From the NCBI GenBank assembly GCA_914767715.1, contig OU612069.1, positions 21,513,387 through 21,577,386 of the forward strand: a stretch of DNA of 64,000 bases, in the 5' to 3' direction. The position numbers and the translations under genes are program-made. The notes beneath the pieces were generated by a model, which saw nothing but the letters and a program-made list of their open reading frames with translations, ran no database searches and had not been told where the DNA came from. Shown in pieces: positions 25,901-35,098 of this stretch (the first letter of the stretch is position 1; every line of letters starts with the position of its first letter). Origin of the DNA: Membranipora membranacea. Its lineage: Eukaryota > Bryozoa > Gymnolaemata > Cheilostomatida > Membraniporidae.

Positions 25901-26736
25901 TGCTGAGAAGCACATGATTTCCCCGAACCGCTGCGGCCTGCAGAAAACAAAACATAATGTTTTTAAGATATATGAATAATAAAATCCAATATCAGCACTA
26001 CCATTTTGAATATGAACGGCAAAGGCACACACCTGCCAAGCTATATTATTAAGGAGACATGTAAAACCAGGACCAATGTGGGTATCCTTTGTCCTAGTAG
26101 CATATTACTCATGATATGAAACTAACCATAAGTCGGTATTTCTGAGAATTCATTACAAAATAAAGTACAGTTGTGAAATACCCTTTACCAGTGGTTCCTA
26201 CATATCGTAGCAGCGGGTGGATTGTGTATACCCACAAATGAGTGTAGCAAAAGTAGAGAGCTGAGCCTAGCATACACGCGCCCCAGCATGCAATCACATG
26301 AATCCAACATGCATTCAGACAAGCACACTTTGCCTGCCATTGTACTCCTTTGTTCATCAAACAAAAGGCCTTTTGTTACACAACTCTCATAGGTGCATTG
26401 GGGCATGTCTCCCTGACATCGGCCCCCAGGGCCTATCCAACATACTACAGCATAGGTGTACTTTATTTTGTAATGTTCAATTTTTGATTATGCATTGTTT
26501 ATTAAAAATCACCAACCTGAGACCACAACTGCATTCGAATTTCTGAACTTGTCATCGATTGTCCTGTAATCTCCGCTATCCACGTAACCAGGATGAGGTA
26601 TTGGGGTGCTCATCATGTTAGAAGGTTTGGGTGCAGGAGGAGCCAGGCGGTAAGGTGTACTGGTAGTTAGTGATTGAGAACTTGAGATTGATAAGAAACC
26701 AGAATCACTTGTGGGCGAATTGATGCTACTAGCCAT
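16967..26736 (-). CDS. NB-ARC (STAND) NTPase with helical-repeat C-terminal half, 15 coding exons
   Basis: Predicted signal-sensing P-loop NTPase of the STAND class, like Apaf-1 and plant or animal NLRs. Exons: 26736-26517, 25937-25324, 24762-24487, 24290-24127, 23673-23514, 23274-23117, 22385-22182, 21914-21790, 21587-21381, 20903-20778, 20333-20237, 19535-19332, 18929-18767, 18538-18524, 17041-16967. All phases close, giving about 935 residues. Residues 1-68 are Ser/Thr/Pro-rich with no death-fold, CARD or TIR visible. NB-ARC spans about 68-280: VVVSGRSGSGKS (Walker A, split by intron 1), LFILDDVE (Walker B/kinase-2, Asp169-Asp170), WKIILTTQKK, and GTSPLAL. Residues about 300-900 look alpha-helical and TPR-like, for example the segment around SALSYSYKKFAMFLFNCEQF; no WD40 or LRR is seen. 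The C-terminus (912-935) is acidic, beginning GDDVDDDEK. The first exon has an acceptor-like ttgcag just before it and no stop before the ATG, so the true start could lie further upstream. The ligand is unknown. Confidence 0.85.
18204..18283 (-). other. Unassigned exon-like open frame in the last NB-ARC intron
   Basis: On the minus strand an ATG opens a 26-codon frame, including LLGKSGGYDWELTLPGEAA, that ends at a good donor (gtatgc). Its closing phase does not fit the next exon at 17041, which would then read a different, short frame. It may be a cassette exon or chance; it is not included in the gene model. Confidence 0.2.
19855..20120. repeat. Duplicated segment, possibly SINE-derived, in an NB-ARC intron
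   Basis: The tract ctggaaagacagctttacac recurs at about 19879 and 20032, each followed by a similar ccaa-containing block. The sequence between them contains ggcagtagccgaattggata, a tRNA-like A-box candidate. A decayed SINE or a local duplication would explain it. Confidence 0.4.
24826..25200. mobile_element. Foldback/MITE element, nearly all inverted repeat, in NB-ARC intron 2
   Basis: Arms of about 180 bases. The left contains gttatagacaggcagtta, gataaagttgtgtcag and attattgatggtggtaaaag. The right carries their reverse complements in mirrored order, ending in ggtctttgggtag. Almost the whole 375 bases would fold into one hairpin. There is no room for a coding gene, so it is a non-autonomous element. 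Confidence 0.8.
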
Positions 26737-27574
26737 CACCTCCTCAGACCCTGCAACTAATCAAAGGACTGACTGCTAATGTAATTTCATAGAATCAAGT
26801 GATAAATCAGTTTTTCTTTTGCACTAGTACATTTCAATTCATAACAGTAACAACTACCATATGGTTACAAATTTGATAAAACCCATCTTATCTATGATTT
26901 TCAGCAAAAACAACCCTTAACCCCCCCCCCCCCCCCAATTAGTGGTTTTGAGTTTACTTTCCCCTTGATAAGGTATGCAAAGATGTGTTAATAAACGTGT
27001 AGTGTATGGGCTGCAGAGGTTAAAGTTGATTTTTTGTTGGAGTCAGTTAGAATATAATAAGACTAAGTTAAGTTAGAGTTAGAGTTAAGTTAGAGTTAAG
27101 TTAGAGCTACAGCAACACACAATCTCCTTGCAACAAACAAGTGGCTTAGTTAATTCAGGAAGGGTGGTTGATTTGTAGGGAAACTATGTTGTGCTTACAT
27201 TCACAACACACAACCAGCGTGACAGTACCTCAGCAGCATATTATAGTTGGTACAATGCAAAGAGATGGCAGCAGTATCCTTCGGCTTTCAGCTCATGTAG
27301 AAAACACAGGAAAGGAGGTAAGGTTGCAATGACATCTACAAAAATAGAAATGAATCTGAAATAAATTTCCCGAATAGACACCTTGGTTCTCATGTGTGAA
27401 CATCCAATTTATATATCTTTGTCTGTGAATGGAAAGAGTATTCATCTCAAAAGAAAGTGGGAGACAACTCCAAATTGCAGAATACTATCATCAATTACAT
27501 CAATGAACTAAACCTTTAGGTTTAGTTCATTGATTATATCTTCTATGGGGAGTTTGGGATATAACTCCCTGCTT

Positions 27575-27660
27575 CTATCTAGTTGATGTAGCCTGTTTAG
27601 CCTGTCTGTCTCCCACCGAGCAAAATATGTAAAGACAGGCTACATCAACTAGATGTAGGG
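27575..27660. repeat. Short inverted repeat (about 22-base arms)
   Basis: The left tctagttgatgtagcctgt and right acaggctacatcaactaga are exact reverse complements separated by about 45 bases. It has the size and form of a small MITE. The tagcctgt arm is shared with the repeat at 3232-3310. Confidence 0.7.
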
Positions 27661-28299
27661 TGATGATAGTACCCTTAAGAATCAAGTTCTCTGATCAACT
27701 TCCACCAAGTTTTGGTACCTGGTTTAGCTTGTTTTCTATATTTTTCAGATATTTGCTGTTGGAACACCTTCTTGACGAGTTTACTAAGGGATATATTAAA
27801 GCTAATTTGTTACCTTAAAAGCTCAAGTTATCTTTAATAGTGTAAAGTTAATATCTCTTTGTCTATCTTTTCTCGTCTTGAAGTTTTGGTACTAGGTCCA
27901 ATGCCAATCAAGGATGGATGTCTTTACATGATTAAGTGCCTCGGTTTGGTGTTAACACAGAGAGCATTTATAACTTACTTGGCTTTATCAGTCAATGCAA
28001 GTTGTTTTTTTTGTTTGTAGTTGTTTTGCTTCATTTGACACTAACACATTGATATTGTCTGATGGTGAAATATAGGGCTGTTTCCATAGGTTTTAAAGTG
28101 GTAGGCTCAGGCTGTCTGATTGCGGAAGGGGCGCCATAGTGCCTTCTCCCAGAAATTTTTTCAAAAATCAAAGGCAGTTTTAGGGCATTCCAGCCACATC
28201 TAAGAAGGAAATTGGCCCCAGGGAACTCAGTGTAACAGGGGGGACTTCAACAAACCCCACAGTCAAGACACCTTTCAGTCTAACCATTGATTCGAATAT

Positions 28300-28720
28300 A
28301 TGTCCATATAAACCTGCCAATGATGAGAGCGGTAAGTCCATTTTTAGATGATAAAACAATGACTGATATTTACTATACATTTTTTTATCCCCATCTCAAT
28401 TATAGCATTGAGTTCTGGGGCCATGCTCGTAAAACAAATTTAAAACCTATAAAAGTTTTACAAAAAAACAGCAATGACAGTCATTGTTTGCAAAAAAACC
28501 TGGGGCACCTGTTTCCGCATATTTTGAAAAAACTTAAAATGATCCCTTTTTGAATATAGATTATTAAAATTGCTTTTAAAAACACATCCAACGGTAGGAA
28601 TTTATAAAACTTTTGCCAGAACATACCAGATGCTAGATCAAAAGCTCTAAAACAATTCAATCTAACACCAACAGGTGTGGGAGGTCCTCTTTTTATACAG
28701 GTGTGAAACTGTACAACAGA
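28300..28720 (+). mobile_element. Non-LTR retrotransposon reverse transcriptase, 3' remnant
   Basis: The frame at 28287-28553 encodes a block typical of the C-terminal part of CR1/L2-like reverse transcriptases: YYTFFYPHLNYSIEFWG. This sits after the catalytic palm, so the catalytic box itself is absent. Similar-looking sequence continues to about 28670 in another frame, showing a frame break. It is a 5'-truncated, inactive copy. The family assignment rests on this one motif and is moderate. Confidence 0.6.
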
Positions 28721-28867
28721 CAGTCTTCGGACTATCTGACTGAGCCCTTGCTTTTCTTCTATTTGTTTTATATGATATTATGCCAAATTCTTTTATCTGA
28801 TTAAACTAAATTAAATTTACAGCATAAACAATGAAATAAAATTTGGTAATGGATAAGTAGTTGCCGT

Positions 28868-28951
28868 CATTTGGTAGCAATGATTTGGTAGCAGTTACTT
28901 GGTGGTTGTCATTTAGTGGCAATCATTTGGTAGCAGTTATTTGGTGGTTGT
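28868..28951. repeat. 42-bp tandem duplication
   Basis: Two adjacent copies built on tcatttggtagcaatgattt and ggtagcagtta followed by ttggtggttg. They differ at a few positions. Confidence 0.6.
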
Positions 28952-29954
28952 TTTTTCATATCAGTATTTAGTAATTGTCCTAGTGCATCAAGTCCGGATG
29001 GTATTTAGAGATGACACAGCCTCAATTACAAGCGAATTGCCTCTCCACATACTAGAAGTAACCAGACCAGAGTACCATTCCTCCCAAACCACCACAATCT
29101 TCTCTCTTTTCCTGAGAATGAGTGCAGTGCTTGCTTCCATGTCTCAGCGTCGACGAATAATTCATGATTGTTTAAAACATCAAAAACTCTCAGATAATAC
29201 AGCATCATATTATACACTAGTCTAAGAATTCAAAACCCAGCAGTTCTCCCAAACAAGGGACAATTTCAAACCATAACATAAGGTCTCGCAATACTTTGGA
29301 TGACTCTTATGGAATTTTGATCATGATTTTCTTACTTAATCCAGCATTCAATCAATCTCCCTGAATCATTATTAGTCTGGTGGTAGCCCCCTCCTATCAT
29401 ATCACTTCCATTTACGATTTTGGGTTAATAAGGTTTGAGTTAATAAGTTTTTCATGCTGCTCGCAATGGTTATATTGTACCTTACACTTAATTGGAAAGT
29501 AGGCGGCAAAAGGGATAGTGATGAAAAAAAATGATGGTATGGTCTCAAAATATCTAAATTCTGAATTAGTGGATCCACAAGTTTACATAAATGATATTCT
29601 AAATAATGTTGGATGACTCATAATCGAACATGAAAAAAGTAAATTTATGTATCAATCCTTAGACAAGCATAAAGCGTGGTGGTTGATGGAAATGATTGCA
29701 AATTTGTTAGTTTTTGCATTTCGCAAACCGCAATACCATCAAAAAACCTAGGCGGATGAAGTAAATAAAAGTATGTTGTTTCTAAATTATACAGGGAAAT
29801 TTCTGTATATTAGGGGAAATTATCACATAGATATTCACCAAGTTGTCACAAACTGATTTTCACATACAAATGCCTGGAGATCTTTGTATGCTAGTTAGTT
29901 TGCAGCTGATATCGAGGTAAAGACAGGTTTAGAAGGTTAACTTGGTATAGAGAT

Positions 29955-30350
29955 ATGGTTTATTTGTTCAGCTGTGACAAGGATTGTCTTGTTTTAGATT
30001 CTGCTAGGCGTGCAGTAAGATCAGAGAAAACAAATACTATGTTGATTAGGAGATTGAATCCACTATCTCATTACAAATGTATATGTAACCGTTATCCTCA
30101 TCTTAGCTTATATAGCTATGTGGTTGATAAAGGTACTTCTGACATTGGCACGATGAAAAGTTTGCTTTTGACTCTGCCCATTTTTTGCAGATCTATCAAC
30201 AAAACCCTGACAGCTGATTTCACGGTGCCACAGTGTTCTTGTACATGTCGGCACACTTTTCAACCTTATCAAAACCTATTCAGCAAGGGTAAAATAAATT
30301 ATAATTCTTTACCATCCAATGAAATACACTCTGACCTGGATATTTCATAA
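29955..30350 (+). other. Unrecognised 131-codon open frame
   Basis: The longest open frame in this gene-poor stretch. The predicted protein has a cluster of Cys near its C-terminal third (PQCSCTCRHTF) but no domain I recognise, no clear signal peptide and no visible splice partner. It may be a fragment of a mobile-element protein or chance. No function is proposed. Confidence 0.2.
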
Positions 30351-30925
30351 CATCTAACCTATTTCGTTCACTCTTAATAATATGTAAATAAAGATAATAG
30401 ATGCTGTATGTTTTTTCACCATGAAATTCAGCTGTGTCTGCTGAAGCTGAATTAAATTTTTCTTCCTCACACAATCATAACAGGCAGCTGATTATGGTGA
30501 TGTTCTGGGTATCAAAAGTGTATTATCTATGTTATGCTTTATCAAATCAACAAGAATCTTGTATGCATGTTGAACATTCTCCCACAGCTTTATTTCTCCC
30601 AGCATTCTAAGAAATTTTAATCATTATTATAATCTTAAACTGTATGTTTTGAATTGATCAAGCCCAATAAAAAAACTTTCTATGGGGTCCGCATAACATC
30701 AAGAAGACTTTTGTAACTCAAAATCAAAGTACTGGTTGTGGAGATATTCAGATGTGAAGTCAATTTTTGCAAAAGTGAACAAGACCACTGTAATTCGGTT
30801 ATAATTAACTTACAATGCTGTACCCCCAATTAATTCAGTTGCCTAATGGTGACACACAGATAATTACCCTTTAAACACCACAGAATTTGCAAAAACTCTT
30901 CTAATTTGCATGACATAAGGAATAC

Positions 30926-31036
30926 TAGTCTAAGTGCTCAGACTCCAATGCGCAGGGAGTTACTTGCGCAAGCTATCAAACTTTGATAGCTTGCGCAAGT
31001 AACTCCCTGCGCCTTGGAGTCTGAGCACTTAGACTA
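30926..31036. repeat. 111-bp near-perfect palindrome
   Basis: The arm starting tagtctaagtgctcagact and running through cagggagttacttgcgcaag is mirrored after a one-base centre. One mismatch was noticed in about 55 base pairs. No gene is involved. Such high arm identity suggests a recent event or a maintained structure. Confidence 0.9.
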
Positions 31037-31380
31037 ACCTATGCCATAAATTTATAAACTACACTTATTTTCTCTGCATTGTAAATGAAGACTCTTCATT
31101 CATTTGTGGCTTTATATTTATTTATACAGTACTTTATATTACTGTTTATGATCAGAGTGACAAGCAATATCGTTATTCTATGTACAGCAACATTAGTCAC
31201 AAACTGATAAAGTGACTTGTCATGTGAGCGTATAGATGAGTACATTGTATTAGAAACAGTCTATAAACCATTCAAAACCACCAAAACATTCTCAGTGATT
31301 TTAAAAACCATTTCATCATGTTCCTAAACATCCATCATTTCTTACTTTTCCGCCTCATTCTTGCACAAAGTACAGTTACC

Positions 31381-34000
31381 CCTCCACTTACAAAAGGTAA
31401 CCAGAAACTTTGCCAAGTATGGTACCCACACAGCAATTAGCAATCAGCAATTAACCTAAAATCTTTCAATATTATATTTCAATTTAGTAGCTAGACTCTA
31501 CCAATTATTTGACACTGATGATTTCCAGTTCTATTGAAGAGGGAACAGTAATTGCTATATACAAGTGTAATACAATTTGAATAAGAAACACGTCACAATA
31601 CCCACAAATACATATTATGATCAGTGTGTAATGTCTCAACATGAGCAAGGAGTCCTAATTACAACTTAGTACCTTATACCTTATTAATCTGCAGGTGCTA
31701 TGTACTTAGGTACTTAGGCACTGCCTCAGCGAGAGATTTTGTGATGAAGGTTGCTTTGGCAGAGGATATTCGCTGTAATTGTTTACAGTGTGCCTTCATT
31801 GACCACTCAAAACCATATCCTTAAGGACAAGGAACACATATTTTGAAAATACTTCCTGTACAGTCATTGTATTTGAAGTTATTCAAAAGTCAAGAGAGAT
31901 TAGTCAGAAATGCCTACAATGACCAAGCAGGTTAAACAAAAACCATTTTCATTATGAATTATTATAATTCTTGCTACTACACCACGTTTCTCTATCAACA
32001 AGAGTCTACGGCGTAGCAGGAAAATGTATGATTTAGGGATCAGAAAATTAGGGGGCAAGAAACATGCAATGTTATGTTGTATAAGTATTTCATCATGTTT
32101 ATAGTTGTCCTGTAATGACTGATAATGAAAATTAAGCCAATAAATACTTTGGTACTGTGTCTGTTTTTGTTTCCAAATATACGTGCAATCAAAATATGTC
32201 CTGCCGATCCTCCTCAATCATTCATTCCACTCATTGAATTCAATGTGTATTTTAGTTCGTCCTGAATTCCACATGGTTTTCAGATCCATCAATGTTCCTT
32301 AACCTTAATCCTTAATTCAGCGCTATTCAGGTTTTGAGGTTCATTCAACCTTCCTCTTACAAAAGGTAACTAGATCTTTTTCGAAGTTTGGGACCACCCC
32401 GCATTCATCAATCATCACGAGTGCTTCCAATATTACATTTCAATCTAGGAGCTTGATTTTACCAATAAGTTTAAATTAAAACCACCGTTTAAATATGATG
32501 CCTTGTATTCTTGAATTAGGAACTAATAGTAATTACATCTTGCTTTGTGGTATTAGTTACAAAATGTGTTACGTTACATTTGATTTGAGTGTAATGTCCT
32601 AAAGAGAGGGAGGAGTACCAAAAAATTATCTTCTCTCAATACATGTAGAGCAAGTCCTGTGTACTTAATCACAACGATGGCCTGCAGTCGATATTGATTC
32701 TAGTATATTATTATTTTTTCCATTGTGCTGGTGTGCTACTGACAAAGATTTATAACTATATTAAATTTGTTCTTGAGTAATGCTTTAAACTCCAGAAGTT
32801 TTCACCAAAAAAATGCAGTCTAACAGATAGTAGGCTTGCCGGGAAAGAAATAGGGAAGAGTGGGGTGAAGATAGTTATATGAAGACTTGTTGTAGAAGTT
32901 CAAACAATCTTTTGTGTCGAATGATTATTCTCTTTAGACCACTCGGTAATAATAATTATATAATAATATCAACTTTTTTTGCTATTCAAGGCCTTTTCGG
33001 AGCAAATGAGAATTGCTTAAAGTGGAATAAGATGTATCACATCTATTTAGCGCACTCCTGTACAAGGTAGGAGTGGGCAAGCTAGGCTATTGTCCGGCGA
33101 GCTCACCTCCTTTAGCAGCATGAGTAGGGACCGGGATTCAATCCTGCAACTCTCAGATTGAGAAGCTCGAATCCTAACCACTACGCCACCCTGCCTGATC
33201 AAGTTAGACAGTAAAATGAAAATGGTGAAGCAGTCCACTGTGCAAAACTGATCGGTATGGCCAAAAAACATGGCTGTCAATCTGAATGAACAATTATGAC
33301 ATTCCCTGTGGTTTCCAAAACCATCTTATGATTTTCCTTTACCTCAACATCACATTACTCTCTGGCCCCATTATTTTTATCGAAGTACATTTCACCCTCC
33401 ACTTACAGAAGGTAACTAGAGACTTTGCTGACTATGGTACCAACATAAAATCAGCAATTAACATAGGAGATATCAATATCACATTTCAATTTAGCAGCTT
33501 TATTCTACCAATTAGTTTTTAGTTGGCATCGCTGTTTAAAGAATGATACAAAGCCCAGTCTTCTTGAATTAGGAACTACTAGTAATTACATCACACTTTG
33601 TGGCGCTAGTTACAAACTATGTCACATTACATTTGATTGGAGTGTAATGTCCTAAAAACATTTTACAACACACATAGAATCAGTCCCGTGCCCAATGATT
33701 GCCTGCAGTCGATCTTCGTTCTAATAAATTTTTTCTTTGTGCTGGTGTGTTTCTGACAAAGATATGTCCTTATATTGAAGTTGTTCCCGAGTAATCCTAT
33801 AAACTCCAGAAAGTTTCACCAAAAAAAAAAGAAATATTTTTGTATGGTTGGCCTGCCGGGAATGACAAAGGGTAGGGTATGGTGAAGATAGCTATATCAA
33901 GATTAGTGGTAGAACGCAAAACAACAGTGTCGAATATGCATTCTTTTCAACCTGTAATGAAAATTGATTCAGAGCGCAATCATGTTTGCCATTTTCATAA
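31381..34000. repeat. Three degenerate tandem copies of a ~1 kb unit
   Basis: Landmarks recur in the same order. A cc-rich block then cttacaaaaggtaac is at 31381, 32351 and, as cttacagaaggtaac, 33396. The block ttgaattaggaactaatagt is near 32512 and, with one change, 33565. Also repeated are ctgcagtcgat (about 32692 and 33705), gtgctggtgtg (about 32727 and 33740) and gtgaagatag (about 32866 and 33880). Spacing is about 970 and 1045 bases. The second spacing includes the SINE at 33060-33205. The first copy is the most decayed. Confidence 0.7.
33060..33205 (-). mobile_element. tRNA-derived SINE, family 2
   Basis: On the minus strand it opens ggcagggtggcgtagtggtt (A-box-like) and continues to gcaggattgaatcccggt (B-box-like), then caatagcctagcttgcccac. 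Its body differs from family 1. It is inserted between repeat copies 2 and 3 of the ~1 kb array. Confidence 0.65.
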
Positions 34001-34184
34001 AATGACAAAACAGAGCAACAGTAGCAACTCCCTAAACTGCAAAGACTTTAAAATAAATCTGAGCATTATATAGCTTTTCTGTGAAAACTTTACTTTACCT
34101 TTTTTACTTTACAAAGAACACTATGATCTTACATCTTAGCTAGTCTAGCCAATGCGTTGGCTCTGATTGGCTGGGTGACGTGAA

Positions 34185-34492
34185 AGAGCCAATGCCAGAT
34201 CACATTTTACTCTCAGGAAAATATCTTTGGCCTTGTCATTGCCTAACTTTTGATAAATGGAGGTACTTTTTCGGGCTGGCTCCTACCTGTATAATTATTA
34301 CAGACGCTGTGGCCATATTGTCATTACCGCAATTGGTAGAGGCCTGCTTAGAATTATTGGGTTATGGGTTTGAAACCACATCTGGTGATCAAATTTTCAT
34401 CGTATGCAATATCCCACATTTATCATAAGTTAGGGAATACCAAGGTCAAGGGTACTTTCCTGAAAATACCATAATGACCTGACATTGGCTCT
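34185..34492. mobile_element. MITE with ~65-bp inverted ends upstream of the EGF/lectin gene
   Basis: The left end agagccaatgccagatca, followed by ctcaggaaaatat and ggccttgtcattgcctaac, is mirrored on the right by gaccttggtattccctaac, attttcaggaaagtac and gagagccaatgtcaggtca read in reverse complement. Its inner edge is 176 bases from a TATA box. An 82-codon frame inside is element sequence. Confidence 0.7.
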
Positions 34493-34667
34493 CTCTCTAA
34501 ATAATTCGAGCTCTGACAAGTCTAAGTCCATAATAATGATTAGGTAGAGACCGTCTCTGTATGTTGATACTGATGAGAATTTTATCCGGTTTGTTGTTAC
34601 TCTTTCCTTTGTTGTCTTGGTTGCTAAGGCTATTAGTTAATGTATATGTACGTCACAATGAATGGGT

Positions 34668-34675
34668 TATAAAAA
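34668..34675 (+). promoter_or_regulatory. TATA box of the EGF/lectin gene
   Basis: TATAAAAA at 34668, about 30 bases before the likely start of a 5'-untranslated exon (about 34698-34755) that ends at a good donor (gtaagt at 34756). The acceptor at 35080-35081 leads to the ATG exon. A CRE-like tacgtcac lies about 20 bases upstream. Transcription start is inferred. Confidence 0.6.
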
Positions 34676-35098
34676 GGAGCGCTCTAAACTGAAAACATTA
34701 TTCTGCATATTGGCAGCAAAGAGGATTATTCAAAAAAGTATACATAACCTGGCTTGTAAGTAACTCAAAAAGCTTACACAAATTGCTGTTGTGACACATT
34801 GTCTTTTGAAATTGTGTTTTTTGATTTTAATTTTAATCTTGTTAGTCACAAGGCACACAAGCCACATCATGGCTAGCCTACAACCAGCAGAGCAAGCATG
34901 TATTATCTTGTGGCTGGTTTCAATTTGCAACTGAATTGTAGTTGTGAAGTTTAGAGGCACTTGGACAATATATTGGATCATATCAATGCTTTTCCACCTT
35001 TTGATTTCATTAGTAACCATCAAAGAGATAATAGAGAATCCATTTTTAAGTGTTTACGTTATTATTGTACAAATATTTCAGGTAGACACTTTGTAAAA

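Larger units (their letters stand above)
26740..34667. other. Repeat-rich intergenic region without a confident gene
   Basis: Separates the NB-ARC gene (minus) from the EGF/lectin gene (plus); the two diverge. Contents: a C-run (about 26921-26937), a short GTTAGA-type tandem (27062-27105), a hairpin (27575-27660), a retrotransposon tail (28300-28720), a 42-bp tandem pair (28868-28951), an unrecognised frame (29955-30350), a palindrome (30926-31036), a threefold ~1 kb repeat (31381-34000), and a MITE (34185-34492). A non-coding 5' exon of the NB-ARC gene may lie near 27197-27330, where the minus strand has a gtaagc donor. Confidence 0.5.
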
